A stretch of DNA of 38,155 nt from Treponema sp. GTDB lineage: Bacteria > Spirochaetota > Spirochaetia > Treponematales > Breznakiellaceae. The notes under the pieces are model-generated. The model did not search any database, was not told the DNA's origin, and saw only the letters and a list, made by a program, of their open reading frames with translations. Both the position numbers and the translations under genes were made by a program. Where the stretch lies: NCBI GenBank assembly GCA_031254315.1, contig JAIRUQ010000017.1, forward strand, positions 1 to 38,155. Direction: 5' to 3'. This document shows positions 9,018-17,042 of this stretch, piece after piece; position 1 is the first letter of the stretch, and every line of letters starts with the position of its first letter.

Positions 9018-9922
9018 GTCTTCCCTATGCATTGAATACATTTTTTGGACCTGCCTTAATTATTATCCTTATCTTTGCCGAATGTATAATAAAATACTCA
9101 AGCGACAAGAATATAAAACTTATTTTTATTACTTTTTTAACAATAACATTTTTTTCTATGACTGTAGACTTTATTTTATCAACTTTTAACATATTTAATT
9201 TTATTATTTTAAAAGAAAATATTATACATATAATCATAAATTATTTACCTGTCTTTTTCGCATTGTGTATATTAATTTATATCCGTAAAATAATAAAACA
9301 AAACGATTTTTTAATAATTTTATTACTGAGCCTTTTCCTGTCCAGTCTTACTGTAAATACTCTGACCGGTTCTGTAAAACTGATATGGGCTATCATGGCG
9401 GCGCTTTTATTGTACGCCTATTTGTTTATAGTTTTAAAAGAAAATAAAATAGATAGCCTAACAGGGCTTGATAACCGTTACAGTTTTTATGAATTTACCG
9501 GTAGGCTATCTCGCAGTAGAAGCGGAGAATCATGGGCAATAGCTATTCTTGATATAGACAATTTTAAGTCGATAAACAGTGTTTACGGCAATCTTGAGGG
9601 AGACAGCGCCCTGCAGAATCTCGCACAGATAATCAAAACCTGCATAAGAAAAACGGACTTTGCCGCGCGTTACGGCGGAGATGAGTTTGTCATTGTTGCA
9701 AAAGCTACTGCGAATATTAGCGAACTTACAACAAACATAAAAGAAGAACTTGACAAGCATAATAAAAAGGGGGAAAAACCTTACGATATAGAAATAAGCT
9801 GTGAATTTGATACATACACTACGGACGGAAGCATATCCATTAATAAATTTTTAAAAAACATTGACGAACTTATGTATAAACGCAATAAAGAAAGCCGCCG
9901 CGCGGGAGATTTAGAAGCATGA
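9014..9922 (+). CDS. Membrane diguanylate cyclase (intact GGDEF)
   Basis: Makes cyclic di-GMP from two GTP. 302 residues: about five hydrophobic segments fill residues 10-142, then a GGDEF domain from KENKIDSLTGLDNRYSF to the C-terminus. Catalytic features are complete: metal-binding Asp in ILDIDNFKSIN (Asp180) and the active-site GGDEF at 221-225. The product-inhibition I-site RxxD is present as RKTD (212-215), exactly five residues before GGDEF. The N-terminal membrane part is not a recognised sensor. Coding sequence is noticeably AT-rich compared with gpsA and ffh. ATGA overlaps on both sides link its translation to gpsA and to the next GGDEF gene. Confidence 0.92.
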   Translation: MSLPYALNTFFGPALIIILIFAECIIKYSSDKNIKLIFITFLTITFFSMTVDFILSTFNIFNFIILKENIIHIIINYLPVFFALCILIYIRKIIKQNDFLIILLLSLFLSSLTVNTLTGSVKLIWAIMAALLLYAYLFIVLKENKIDSLTGLDNRYSFYEFTGRLSRSRSGESWAIAILDIDNFKSINSVYGNLEGDSALQNLAQIIKTCIRKTDFAARYGGDEFVIVAKATANISELTTNIKEELDKHNKKGEKPYDIEISCEFDTYTTDGSISINKFLKNIDELMYKRNKESRRAGDLEA

Positions 9923-11052
9923 ATATTTTTGACTTCTTTAATACAGGTCCCGCTTCGTGTTTGATAATTATCTTAATTGCTTTTGATTATTTGCGTAAAT
10001 ACAGTACAGATAATTTTCAGCGCAAACTGCTGATTATTTTACTTTGCGCGATATTTTTTGCCGCTCTATTTGACTATATAGGATTGACTTTGGAAAGACA
10101 GCCGGGAGAAAAGACAGGCGTGATTTTGCTCTATATCTGGTCTATTTATTTAATCGCCCGTAATTGTTCATTTTATTACAGCGCCGTTTTTATAGATTAT
10201 TTCGCGCACGGAAATGCTCCAAGAACAAAGAAATTTTTTGTAATAACAAGCGCATTTATTTTTTTATATACCATCAGTGTAATTTTCAATTTGCGTTATG
10301 GATATTATTTTTATATTTCAAGGGATAATATTTATGTACCCGGAACGCTTTATCCGTTGCAGTTGTTTTTTAGCTATTTTCCCATAATATTAATTTTAGT
10401 TAATGTCAGTATTACTCCGAAATTTATAAAAAAAACTCAAGTGTATTTAATAATGGTTTTTGTTATTCTTACCGCTGTAGGAGCGGCAATTGATATTGTA
10501 CTGGGAACAACAAATATAATTTGGTCTTGTGTTACATCTGCGATACTATACATATATTTCTTTATAATCAGGTCTGATTCACAGGTTGACAGCCTCACAG
10601 GAATCGGCAACCGAAACAGTTTTTTTGAATATATAAAAAAGATTTCTAAAGAATCAAATCAAAAAAAATATGCATTCATAAAAATTGATATTGACCGCTT
10701 TAAAGAAATTAACTATAACTTTGGACATCTTGAGGGCAACAACGCCCTACGTGACATAGCCGCGATAATAAAAGGCTGTATCAGGCGCACTGACTTTGCG
10801 GCGCGTCTGGGTGATGATGAATTTATTCTGATTGCTTCCGCAGAAAGTGATATTTCGCGCATTATTGACCGCATCAAAAATTCCATCAATGCTCAAAATA
10901 AAAAGCAGATTCGCCCTTATCAGCTTTACATAAGTCACAATTTCGATATATACACAAACGATATGCAAATTCAGGATTTTCTAGCGCAATTAGACAGAAA
11001 TTTGTATACAATAAAAAATAAACTTATAAACGACGGAGAACAAAATGTTTGA
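9919..11052 (+). CDS. Membrane GGDEF-domain protein with degenerate active site
   Basis: 377 residues: about seven hydrophobic segments (roughly 11-25, 36-56, 66-90, 104-123, 143-162, 174-195, 199-217), then a GGDEF domain starting at DSLTGIGNRNSF. The signature reads GDDEF (298-302) instead of GGDEF, while the metal-binding Asp (KIDIDRFKEIN, Asp257) and the I-site RRTD (289-292) remain. Loss of the second Gly usually lowers or abolishes cyclase activity, so a cyclic di-GMP receptor or a partner of the preceding cyclase is likely (inference). It is probably a diverged duplicate of that gene: the domains align closely around LEGNNALRDIAAIIKGCIRRTDFAAR. Preceded by GGAGA; overlaps ffh by eight bases. 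Confidence 0.9.
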   Translation: MNIFDFFNTGPASCLIIILIAFDYLRKYSTDNFQRKLLIILLCAIFFAALFDYIGLTLERQPGEKTGVILLYIWSIYLIARNCSFYYSAVFIDYFAHGNAPRTKKFFVITSAFIFLYTISVIFNLRYGYYFYISRDNIYVPGTLYPLQLFFSYFPIILILVNVSITPKFIKKTQVYLIMVFVILTAVGAAIDIVLGTTNIIWSCVTSAILYIYFFIIRSDSQVDSLTGIGNRNSFFEYIKKISKESNQKKYAFIKIDIDRFKEINYNFGHLEGNNALRDIAAIIKGCIRRTDFAARLGDDEFILIASAESDISRIIDRIKNSINAQNKKQIRPYQLYISHNFDIYTNDMQIQDFLAQLDRNLYTIKNKLINDGEQNV

Positions 11053-12394
11053 AAAACTGACCGGAAAAATTACCGATGCCTTGCGATTTATTTCAGGAAA
11101 ATCCGCAATTACAGAAAAAAATATTGAGGATGCGGTAGAAGCGATAAAAATGGCTCTTCTGGAAGCGGATGTAAATCTGCGCGTTGTGCGCCGTTTTGTC
11201 AATTCAACAATTGAAGATGCAAAGGGGAAAAAAGTCCTTAGCTCTGTAGACCCGGGACAGCAGTTCATAAAAATTATTCACGACAAACTTGTTTCTTTTC
11301 TTGGAGATGATGACCCTGCAAGCCGCGCATTAAAACTTCGCGGACCAGATGTAATTTCCGTAATTTTAATGCTGGGACTTCAAGGTTCCGGTAAAACCAC
11401 AAGCGCGGCAAAGTTGGCTCTGCGTCTTAAAAAAGACGGACGCAAACCGCTGTTAGTAGCCTGCGATCTTGTGCGTCCCGCCGCTATGGAACAACTCGCT
11501 GTCCTTGGCGGTCAGGTTGGCATACCCGTTCACAAAGAAGACGGCGCAAAAGACAGTGTAAAAGTTTTCCAGAACGCCTTGTCGTGGGCAAAGAAGAACA
11601 TGATCGATACCGTAATAATTGACACTACAGGTCGAATGCAAATTGACGAGCTGATGATGCAGGAACTTTCCCGTCTTAAAAGCGCGGCAAACCCTGACGA
11701 AATGCTCCTTGTCGCGGACTCAATGACTGGTCAAGCCGCCGCAGACATCGCAAAAACTTTTGATGAAAAGATCGGGCTTACCGGAGTTATCCTCAGCAAA
11801 TTTGATTCTGATACACGCGGCGGCGCGGCTCTATCTCTTAAAACAGTCACGGGCAAAGCGTTAAAATTTACAGGCACGGGCGAAAAGCCGGAAGACTTTG
11901 AGCCTTTCCATCCTGAAAGAATAGCGGGGCGAATTCTTGGAATGGGGGATGTTGTCAGTCTTGTAGAAAAAGCGCAGGAAGTTATTGATCAAAAAGAGGC
12001 TCTGGAACTCCAGAAAAAAATGGAGAAAGAAAACTTCACTCTGGATGACTGGTTAAATCAAATCCGTTCAATGAAAAAAATGGGTTCCTTGCAAAAAATG
12101 ATTGAAATGATTCCCGGAATGCAGGGACAGATCAGCGAAGAAGATATTGACAAAGCGGAGTTAAAAAAGCAGGAAGCGATACTAAGCTCAATGACGCTAA
12201 AGGAGCGTAACAACCACCTGATCATTGGACCGCCGCGCAGGAGCAGAATTGCTCGTGGTTCGGGAACATCGGTTGCAGAAGTGGCGCGTCTGTTAAAAAA
12301 GTTTGAAAAAATGCGCGGCATGATGAAAAAGATGGCGAAAGGTTCTCGGGGCGGTATGCAGGGAATGCAATTGCCGCCGGGAATGTCGTGGTAG
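11045..12394 (+). CDS. ffh: Signal recognition particle protein Ffh (SRP54)
   Basis: GTPase that binds 4.5S RNA and signal sequences and delivers ribosomes to FtsY at the membrane. 449 residues, normal length. N domain about 1-90; G domain with P-loop GLQGSGKTT (111-119), DLVRPAA, DTTGR (193-197), SKFD in place of the usual TKLD (251-254) and DTRGGAALS; M domain from about 300, with methionine-rich helices (SMKKMGSLQKMIEMIPGM) and the RNA-binding helix GPPRRSRIARGSGTS. The C-terminus is a short Met/Gly tail. Start is preceded by CGGAGAACAAA. Last gene of the gpsA-GGDEF-GGDEF-ffh operon; the rpsP gene that often follows ffh is absent. Confidence 0.97.
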   Translation: MFEKLTGKITDALRFISGKSAITEKNIEDAVEAIKMALLEADVNLRVVRRFVNSTIEDAKGKKVLSSVDPGQQFIKIIHDKLVSFLGDDDPASRALKLRGPDVISVILMLGLQGSGKTTSAAKLALRLKKDGRKPLLVACDLVRPAAMEQLAVLGGQVGIPVHKEDGAKDSVKVFQNALSWAKKNMIDTVIIDTTGRMQIDELMMQELSRLKSAANPDEMLLVADSMTGQAAADIAKTFDEKIGLTGVILSKFDSDTRGGAALSLKTVTGKALKFTGTGEKPEDFEPFHPERIAGRILGMGDVVSLVEKAQEVIDQKEALELQKKMEKENFTLDDWLNQIRSMKKMGSLQKMIEMIPGMQGQISEEDIDKAELKKQEAILSSMTLKERNNHLIIGPPRRSRIARGSGTSVAEVARLLKKFEKMRGMMKKMAKGSRGGMQGMQLPPGMSW

Positions 12395-12429
12395 TTTATA
12401 TGTGAAATTGAAGTTTCCGAATTACTCTG

Positions 12430-12642
12430 TCATTTTTTAGGATATTTTTTTTCGATTATTATCGTAATTATCCCAACAATTATACAGAGCGGCATACTGA
12501 ATACAATGAACCAGAAGATTGTACGAAGTCCAAAACCTTTTCCTATAACAAAAAAATAGATTGTAACTCCGGCAAAAAGCAGAGCTTGTAATGTAAAAAA
12601 AGTATATTTAATTATTTTTTCCAGAGTTTGTTTACTGAGCAT
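12430..12642 (-). CDS. Small two-segment membrane protein
   Basis: About 70 residues with two hydrophobic segments (YTFFTLQALLFAGVTIYFFVI and IFWFIVFSMPLCIIVGIITII) and a basic C-terminal KKYPKK. No recognised family. I chose the ATG at 12642, five bases after the GH130 stop; the frame is also open to a TTG at 12669 that would overlap GH130 by 22 bases, and neither start has a strong ribosome site. It is the last gene of the leftward carbohydrate operon and converges on ffh with a 35-base gap that shows no clear hairpin terminator. Function unknown; a small transporter accessory is only a guess. Confidence 0.6.
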   Translation of the reverse strand: MLSKQTLEKIIKYTFFTLQALLFAGVTIYFFVIGKGFGLRTIFWFIVFSMPLCIIVGIITIIIEKKYPKK

Positions 12643-12647
12643 GGATT

Positions 12648-13637
12648 TTATTTGTTCTTTTTGACCCAATCAACAATCTCGTCGATTTTACCAAAAACAA
12701 GTCCTGTTACGGTATCGGCGCAGCCATAGTAAATCGCGACCCTTCCGGTGTCTTTGTCCACAAGCGCGGCGACAGGGAAGGTAACATTAGGCACATCGCC
12801 TGCAAGTTCATAAATTTCACGCGGATTGATTATATACGGTTTTGGGCGCGCAATTACTTTCCACGGCTTATCAATATCCAACAATGCCGCGCTGAACGAA
12901 TAAACAAAGCCGTTACAGCTTGTCAGTACGCCGTGATAGAACAACAGCCAGCCTTCGGTAGTTTCTATGGGGCAGGGACCCGCTCCTATTTTTGTGCTCT
13001 GCCAGCCGCCTGACGGCGACATTACATGGCGGTGCTTTCCCCAATAAATTAAATCCGGGCTTTCTGAATAAATAATATCACCAAAGGGAGTATGTCCTGA
13101 ATCACTGGGGCGGCTGTACATTGCATAATTATTTCCAATCTTGCGGGGGAAAAGCGCACCGTTACGATTGAATGGCATCGCTACGTTTTCCATCTGATAA
13201 AATTTTTCAAAATCAAAAGTATAGCCAATGCCGAGGCACGGACCATGATAACCGTTACACCACATTATGTAGTAACGGTCTTCTATAAAAATTACGCGGG
13301 GGTCGTACTTGTATTCGGAATCAGGTATATTATGATCAACCTTGATAAACTTTACAGGCTCATCCTCAATAACCCAATTGATTCCGTCTTTACTTCTCCC
13401 CGCATTAATATCCATGTGCCGAGCAGTATCATCGCAACGAAAAACGCCTGCAAACCCGTCCTTAAAAGGAACAACAGCACTGTTAAAAATGCTGTTGGAC
13501 CTTAAAGTTAAATCCCTTGGAATAACAGGATTTTTTGAAAATCGCCACATCAGCTCTCTTTTTGGATCGCTGGATGACGTCCTGTCCTCCCAAGGGATGT
13601 TCGGCAGGCTGTATCCGTTTACAACGATACTACCCAT
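12648..13637 (-). CDS. GH130 family beta-mannoside phosphorylase
   Basis: Five-bladed propeller enzyme that splits beta-mannosidic bonds with phosphate to give alpha-mannose 1-phosphate. 329 residues, normal for the family, no signal peptide, so cytoplasmic. Motifs: YDPRV (111-115; the Asp matches the catalytic acid of the family), [12 protein letters not shown] (158-169), [20 protein letters not shown] (280-288) and YYGCADT (303-309). The pattern suits the subgroup that contains mannooligosaccharide and mannosyl-N-acetylglucosamine phosphorylases, but substrate cannot be fixed from sequence. It lies six bases after the solute-binding protein gene, so it likely processes the sugar imported by the transporters upstream in the operon. 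Confidence 0.88.
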   Translation of the reverse strand: MGSIVVNGYSLPNIPWEDRTSSSDPKRELMWRFSKNPVIPRDLTLRSNSIFNSAVVPFKDGFAGVFRCDDTARHMDINAGRSKDGINWVIEDEPVKFIKVDHNIPDSEYKYDPRVIFIEDRYYIMWCNGYHGPCLGIGYTFDFEKFYQMENVAMPFNRNGALFPRKIGNNYAMYSRPSDSGHTPFGDIIYSESPDLIYWGKHRHVMSPSGGWQSTKIGAGPCPIETTEGWLLFYHGVLTSCNGFVYSFSAALLDIDKPWKVIARPKPYIINPREIYELAGDVPNVTFPVAALVDKDTGRVAIYYGCADTVTGLVFGKIDEIVDWVKKNK

Positions 13638-13643
13638 GCTTGA

Positions 13644-15014
13644 TTACAGACCGTTAGCGTCATCAATCAAAGCATTCCAACTCTGAGAAACCGCTTCGAT
13701 CAGCTGTGCCGGTTCACCGTCATGCCACCAGATTTCCCACGCGATAGCGCCTCGGTTAAGTCCGGGAACATGCAGATGATACTTCCACTGCCACAACCTT
13801 TGATTGCGGATCAACGCGATTGTTTCATCAACAGCTCTTCTGTCTCTGTAGTTGGGATATTCGCCAAGTCTCCAGTCACTGTCAACAGGGGTTAGCCATG
13901 TTTGTACTGCCCAAAGAATAGCGTCAACCTGCGCATCAGGAGTACGGGCAGGAATAATCATTACGTTTTCATCGTTAAATACAACATAATTACCTCCTGG
14001 TGCTCTTGGACCTTTGGGAGGAAGAACCATTCCCCAGTCATCTCTCATGTTGCGAAGATCATTTGTCGCAAGGTACTGCTGGTCAATACGCATAGCGACT
14101 CTGCCGTCGTTAAATTCAGGAATATGCCAGTTCCACGCCGCGCCTTCCGGTTTGGGTTTCATGACACCTTCGTCTCTTAGTCTCATGTAGTAACGTACAG
14201 CTTCAATAAATTCAGGTCTGTTGGATGCATTAACAAGTCTGCCATTGCTGGCTTTGTCAACATACTTTCCACCGTTACTGGAAACAAGAGCATCCAGAAT
14301 TTCTGTTGAAAGGTCACCGGGCATCGCGTAGATGTCTGTAATACCGTTATTGTTAACATCTCTTGTAAGTTGTTTGCAGATTTGAAGGAATCTGTCCCAG
14401 TTCCATGTACCCGCTCTCTGAAGATCGTAGGGCAGGTTAGGATCAAGACCGGCTTCCCTAAAGAGCCTCTTGTTGAAGAATACACAAGCCGCATGGTAAC
14501 TTCCGCCATAACCCGCGGCAAAAGCATAAGCTTTACCACCAAACGTAAAAGCCTGGGTAACCATTCTGTTCCATTCAATCGGAGTAGTTGAACTCCAAGT
14601 TACCGTCCTGCGTGTTCCTACAGGATAGAGAAGGTTCTGGCGATACAAGGCAAGCGCCCAGTCGGGTTGCAGTACGAATACTGTTGCCGCCGGTCTATTA
14701 GCCATGATTGATGTTGCCGCAATTTGCGCCATTTCGTTCCAACTCGCAATGTTCTTGTTCTGCATTGTAAAGCCGTACTGTTGTATAAACCTTTTGCGAT
14801 AATCAAGTTCTCTCTCCTCATAGTCACTTCTTGCTGTAAATGTACTTGGATTATAATCAGCCCACCAGTTGCCGATTGTAATGTTCATTCCTCTAAGCGT
14901 ATTTGCGACTGCACTAGGAGCTCTAGGAATTTGCACTTGGGCAAAAACAGAAGCAACGCTAAAGAACATCGATACAATTACAAGACAAGAAATAAAGATT
15001 TTCCTCTTTGACAT
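13644..15014 (-). CDS. Secreted extracellular solute-binding protein (sugar ABC transporter)
   Basis: Family 1 periplasmic-type binding protein, 456 residues. N-terminal signal peptide with basic MSKRK, hydrophobic core and cleavage after about Ala25 (SVFA then QVQ); no lipobox Cys, so it appears soluble in the periplasm. Body shows the usual pattern: FFNKRLFREAGLDPNLPYDL, WDRFLQICKQLTRDVNNNGITDIYAMPG, FNDGRVAMRIDQQY and WGMVLPPKGPRAPGG. Strong ribosome site GGAGGT eight bases before ATG. It follows a permease pair in the same orientation after a 95-base gap, longer than other gaps in this operon, and precedes GH130 by six bases. Ligand is presumably an oligosaccharide (inference from neighbours). 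Confidence 0.92.
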   Translation of the reverse strand: MSKRKIFISCLVIVSMFFSVASVFAQVQIPRAPSAVANTLRGMNITIGNWWADYNPSTFTARSDYEERELDYRKRFIQQYGFTMQNKNIASWNEMAQIAATSIMANRPAATVFVLQPDWALALYRQNLLYPVGTRRTVTWSSTTPIEWNRMVTQAFTFGGKAYAFAAGYGGSYHAACVFFNKRLFREAGLDPNLPYDLQRAGTWNWDRFLQICKQLTRDVNNNGITDIYAMPGDLSTEILDALVSSNGGKYVDKASNGRLVNASNRPEFIEAVRYYMRLRDEGVMKPKPEGAAWNWHIPEFNDGRVAMRIDQQYLATNDLRNMRDDWGMVLPPKGPRAPGGNYVVFNDENVMIIPARTPDAQVDAILWAVQTWLTPVDSDWRLGEYPNYRDRRAVDETIALIRNQRLWQWKYHLHVPGLNRGAIAWEIWWHDGEPAQLIEAVSQSWNALIDDANGL

Positions 15015-15109
15015 TTTCTACCTCCAAAAAATATTTATCTCAAACGGTTTTCCGCAACGCGGTCCCGTATTGAAACCAACAAAAACCCGGTAAAGGTTAC
15101 ACAAAAACG

Positions 15110-16123
15110 CTACATTTTTATACCGGTTTGGCTTAATGACTCGACAAACGCCCTTTGCGCTATCAAATACAGTATTATAAGCGGAGCAAGGCACATTAGC
15201 ATACCCGTCGCAATCATCGCCTGAACATAGCCTACAGGCGCTGTCGAGGCAATTCCGGCTCCGCTTATCGCATTTGTAGCCGCCCACCACGAGGTTAGCT
15301 TCTCGGTAATTGAACCAAGATGCTTGGAAAGCATTTCGCGGTTTGATAAAAACAACGTTGTAAAAAACGAATCCGTCCATTGCCACACAAAAGAGAACAG
15401 GAAACAGGAAGTAAGCATGGGGCTTGCGTCAGGAACCATAATTTGTATAAATGTCCTGAATTTTCCGCAACCATCTACCCAAGCCGCTTCTTCAAGTTCT
15501 TTCGGCATTCCACGGAAATACTGCCTTAACATAAAAATGTACAATCCGCTTTTAAGCCCCATTCCGGTTGCGGAAAGTAGCCAGAAACCCCAAAAGTCTT
15601 GTAATAGGTTAATCGGTTCTCCTCTTATAAGACGGAAAATACCAAATATATCGAAGAATTGGAAATTTAGATAAAGCGAAGCCATAATTGTCTGGGGCGG
15701 AATGACAATAATAAGCATTACGCAGAAGAACCAAAAACTCTTAAACGGAAACTTGTAGCGGGCAAAACCATAAGCCGCAAGAGTACATGCGGCAATCTGG
15801 AGAACGGAACTTACCATAACTATAAAAAATGTTTCAGTAAGAGACTTCCAAAAATTGAGTAGTTTGCTTGCAAGATAATAATTTCCTATAGTGAAATTAC
15901 GGGGGATACTGACTACCGTACTGTCATATAAATCCGCCTCGCTCATAAAACTTACGCTTAACTTATCCAACAGCGGTTGAATAATTAAAAAGCACATCCC
16001 AAAAAGAAGTATCGCACGGCAAATCTTAAATATAATTTCCAGCGCTTTCTTTTTCTGGTGATAATTACGGGATAATTTGCCCCAATTCGCGGTTCTGTCT
16101 TCGTTATAAATAATATCACTCAT
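15110..16123 (-). CDS. Carbohydrate ABC transporter permease (MalG type), second pair
   Basis: Inner-membrane permease of the MalG/carbohydrate uptake 2 kind. About 337 residues with six hydrophobic segments and the EAA loop EEAAWVDGCGKFRTFIQIMVP (about 211-231) that docks the ATPase. I use the ATG at 16123, preceded by AGAGGGTATA and overlapping the upstream permease by eight bases; the frame is open further to a TTG at 16165 inside the neighbour, which has no ribosome site. The EAA core WVDGCGK departs slightly from the usual DGA. Pairs with the MalF-type permease immediately upstream. Confidence 0.93.
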   Translation of the reverse strand: MSDIIYNEDRTANWGKLSRNYHQKKKALEIIFKICRAILLFGMCFLIIQPLLDKLSVSFMSEADLYDSTVVSIPRNFTIGNYYLASKLLNFWKSLTETFFIVMVSSVLQIAACTLAAYGFARYKFPFKSFWFFCVMLIIVIPPQTIMASLYLNFQFFDIFGIFRLIRGEPINLLQDFWGFWLLSATGMGLKSGLYIFMLRQYFRGMPKELEEAAWVDGCGKFRTFIQIMVPDASPMLTSCFLFSFVWQWTDSFFTTLFLSNREMLSKHLGSITEKLTSWWAATNAISGAGIASTAPVGYVQAMIATGMLMCLAPLIILYLIAQRAFVESLSQTGIKM

Positions 16124-17042
16124 AGTAGTATACCCTCTTGGAAATAATAGCCATTGCAATTCCAATAATTGAAATTACAGAAACAAAATAAACCCATGCC
16201 ATAGCGGTTCCAAAACCATAGTTCAAATCCTTCACAATGGCTTGAATTATTTTTTCCATAACACGGTTATCTGTTCTCATAAAATAGTCTACTACACTAT
16301 AAACAATATTTACAAGAATTAAAGAGCTGACCATTGGGAATGTAATTTTCCAGAAACACTCCCATGAGGTAGCGCCTTCAATTTTAGCGGCTTCAAACAT
16401 GCTTATCGGGATTGTCTGGAGAGCGGACAAGAATATAATTATCTGGATACCCGAAGCCATCGCAATATCATAAATTTGATTTATTACCCGGAAAATATAC
16501 CCCATAAAATCACTTGCCGCGCCTTCGGCAACAAGAATGTCTTCCAATACCTTGGTAACCGACGACTTCATAAGGTTACCTTCTTTTATAATATCCGCCA
16601 TATTATTTAACAGCGAATTGTTGGTTTCAAGTCCAACCATAATTCCCGAAGAAAGAATTACAGGCAGAAAGAAAATTGCGCGCACAAAACCTCTTGCCTT
16701 AAATTCTTGATTTAGAATAAGAGCGACAAAGAGGCTGAATATAATAATCGCGGGAACTATCAACAGCATACGCCCTATTTCTTCTAAAAGGAATCTTCTA
16801 AAATTCGGGTCGATATTGATAACCTTATTCAGGCTTTCCAGCCCGATATACTCCATGGAGAACCCTGCTTCTTCTTGAGAAATTTTTACATTGCTAAATA
16901 CCATTCGCAGAGATTCAAGAATGGGCAAAAACATAAAAGCTAAAAACCCGATAATAAACGGGAGCAAGAACAAGTAGCCTGTTATCGCATTTTTTCCTTC
17001 AAGCGTTAACGATAATTTATCGTTCTTCTTTATGAGATACAT
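16116..17042 (-). CDS. Sugar ABC transporter permease (MalF type), second pair
   Basis: 308 residues, six or more hydrophobic segments, EAA loop FEAAKIEGATSWECFWKITFP (about 216-236). There is an insertion (about 140-185, NNSLLNNMADIIKEGNLMKSS and following) between the third and fourth membrane segments that is longer than in most small MalF-type permeases. The start codon overlaps the stop of the DUF5696 lipoprotein gene by one base (TAATG) and is preceded by GGGGGGAA. That coupling ties the unknown lipoprotein tightly to this transporter. Confidence 0.93.
   Translation of the reverse strand: MYLIKKNDKLSLTLEGKNAITGYLFLLPFIIGFLAFMFLPILESLRMVFSNVKISQEEAGFSMEYIGLESLNKVINIDPNFRRFLLEEIGRMLLIVPAIIIFSLFVALILNQEFKARGFVRAIFFLPVILSSGIMVGLETNNSLLNNMADIIKEGNLMKSSVTKVLEDILVAEGAASDFMGYIFRVINQIYDIAMASGIQIIIFLSALQTIPISMFEAAKIEGATSWECFWKITFPMVSSLILVNIVYSVVDYFMRTDNRVMEKIIQAIVKDLNYGFGTAMAWVYFVSVISIIGIAMAIISKRVYYYE

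Noticed and set aside
15015..15109. Separate regulated promoter for the secreted solute-binding protein
   Set aside because: The 95-base gap is suggestive, but I found no convincing -35/-10 pair and only a weak CCGC/GCGG hairpin.
15018..15386. Reverse-strand open frame with Cys- and Asn-rich sequence in the permease region
   Set aside because: It overlaps a clear permease gene in another frame and has no family-like pattern.
16124..16165. TTG start for the second MalG-type permease
   Set aside because: No ribosome site; the ATG at 16123 has AGAGGGTATA and a normal operon overlap.
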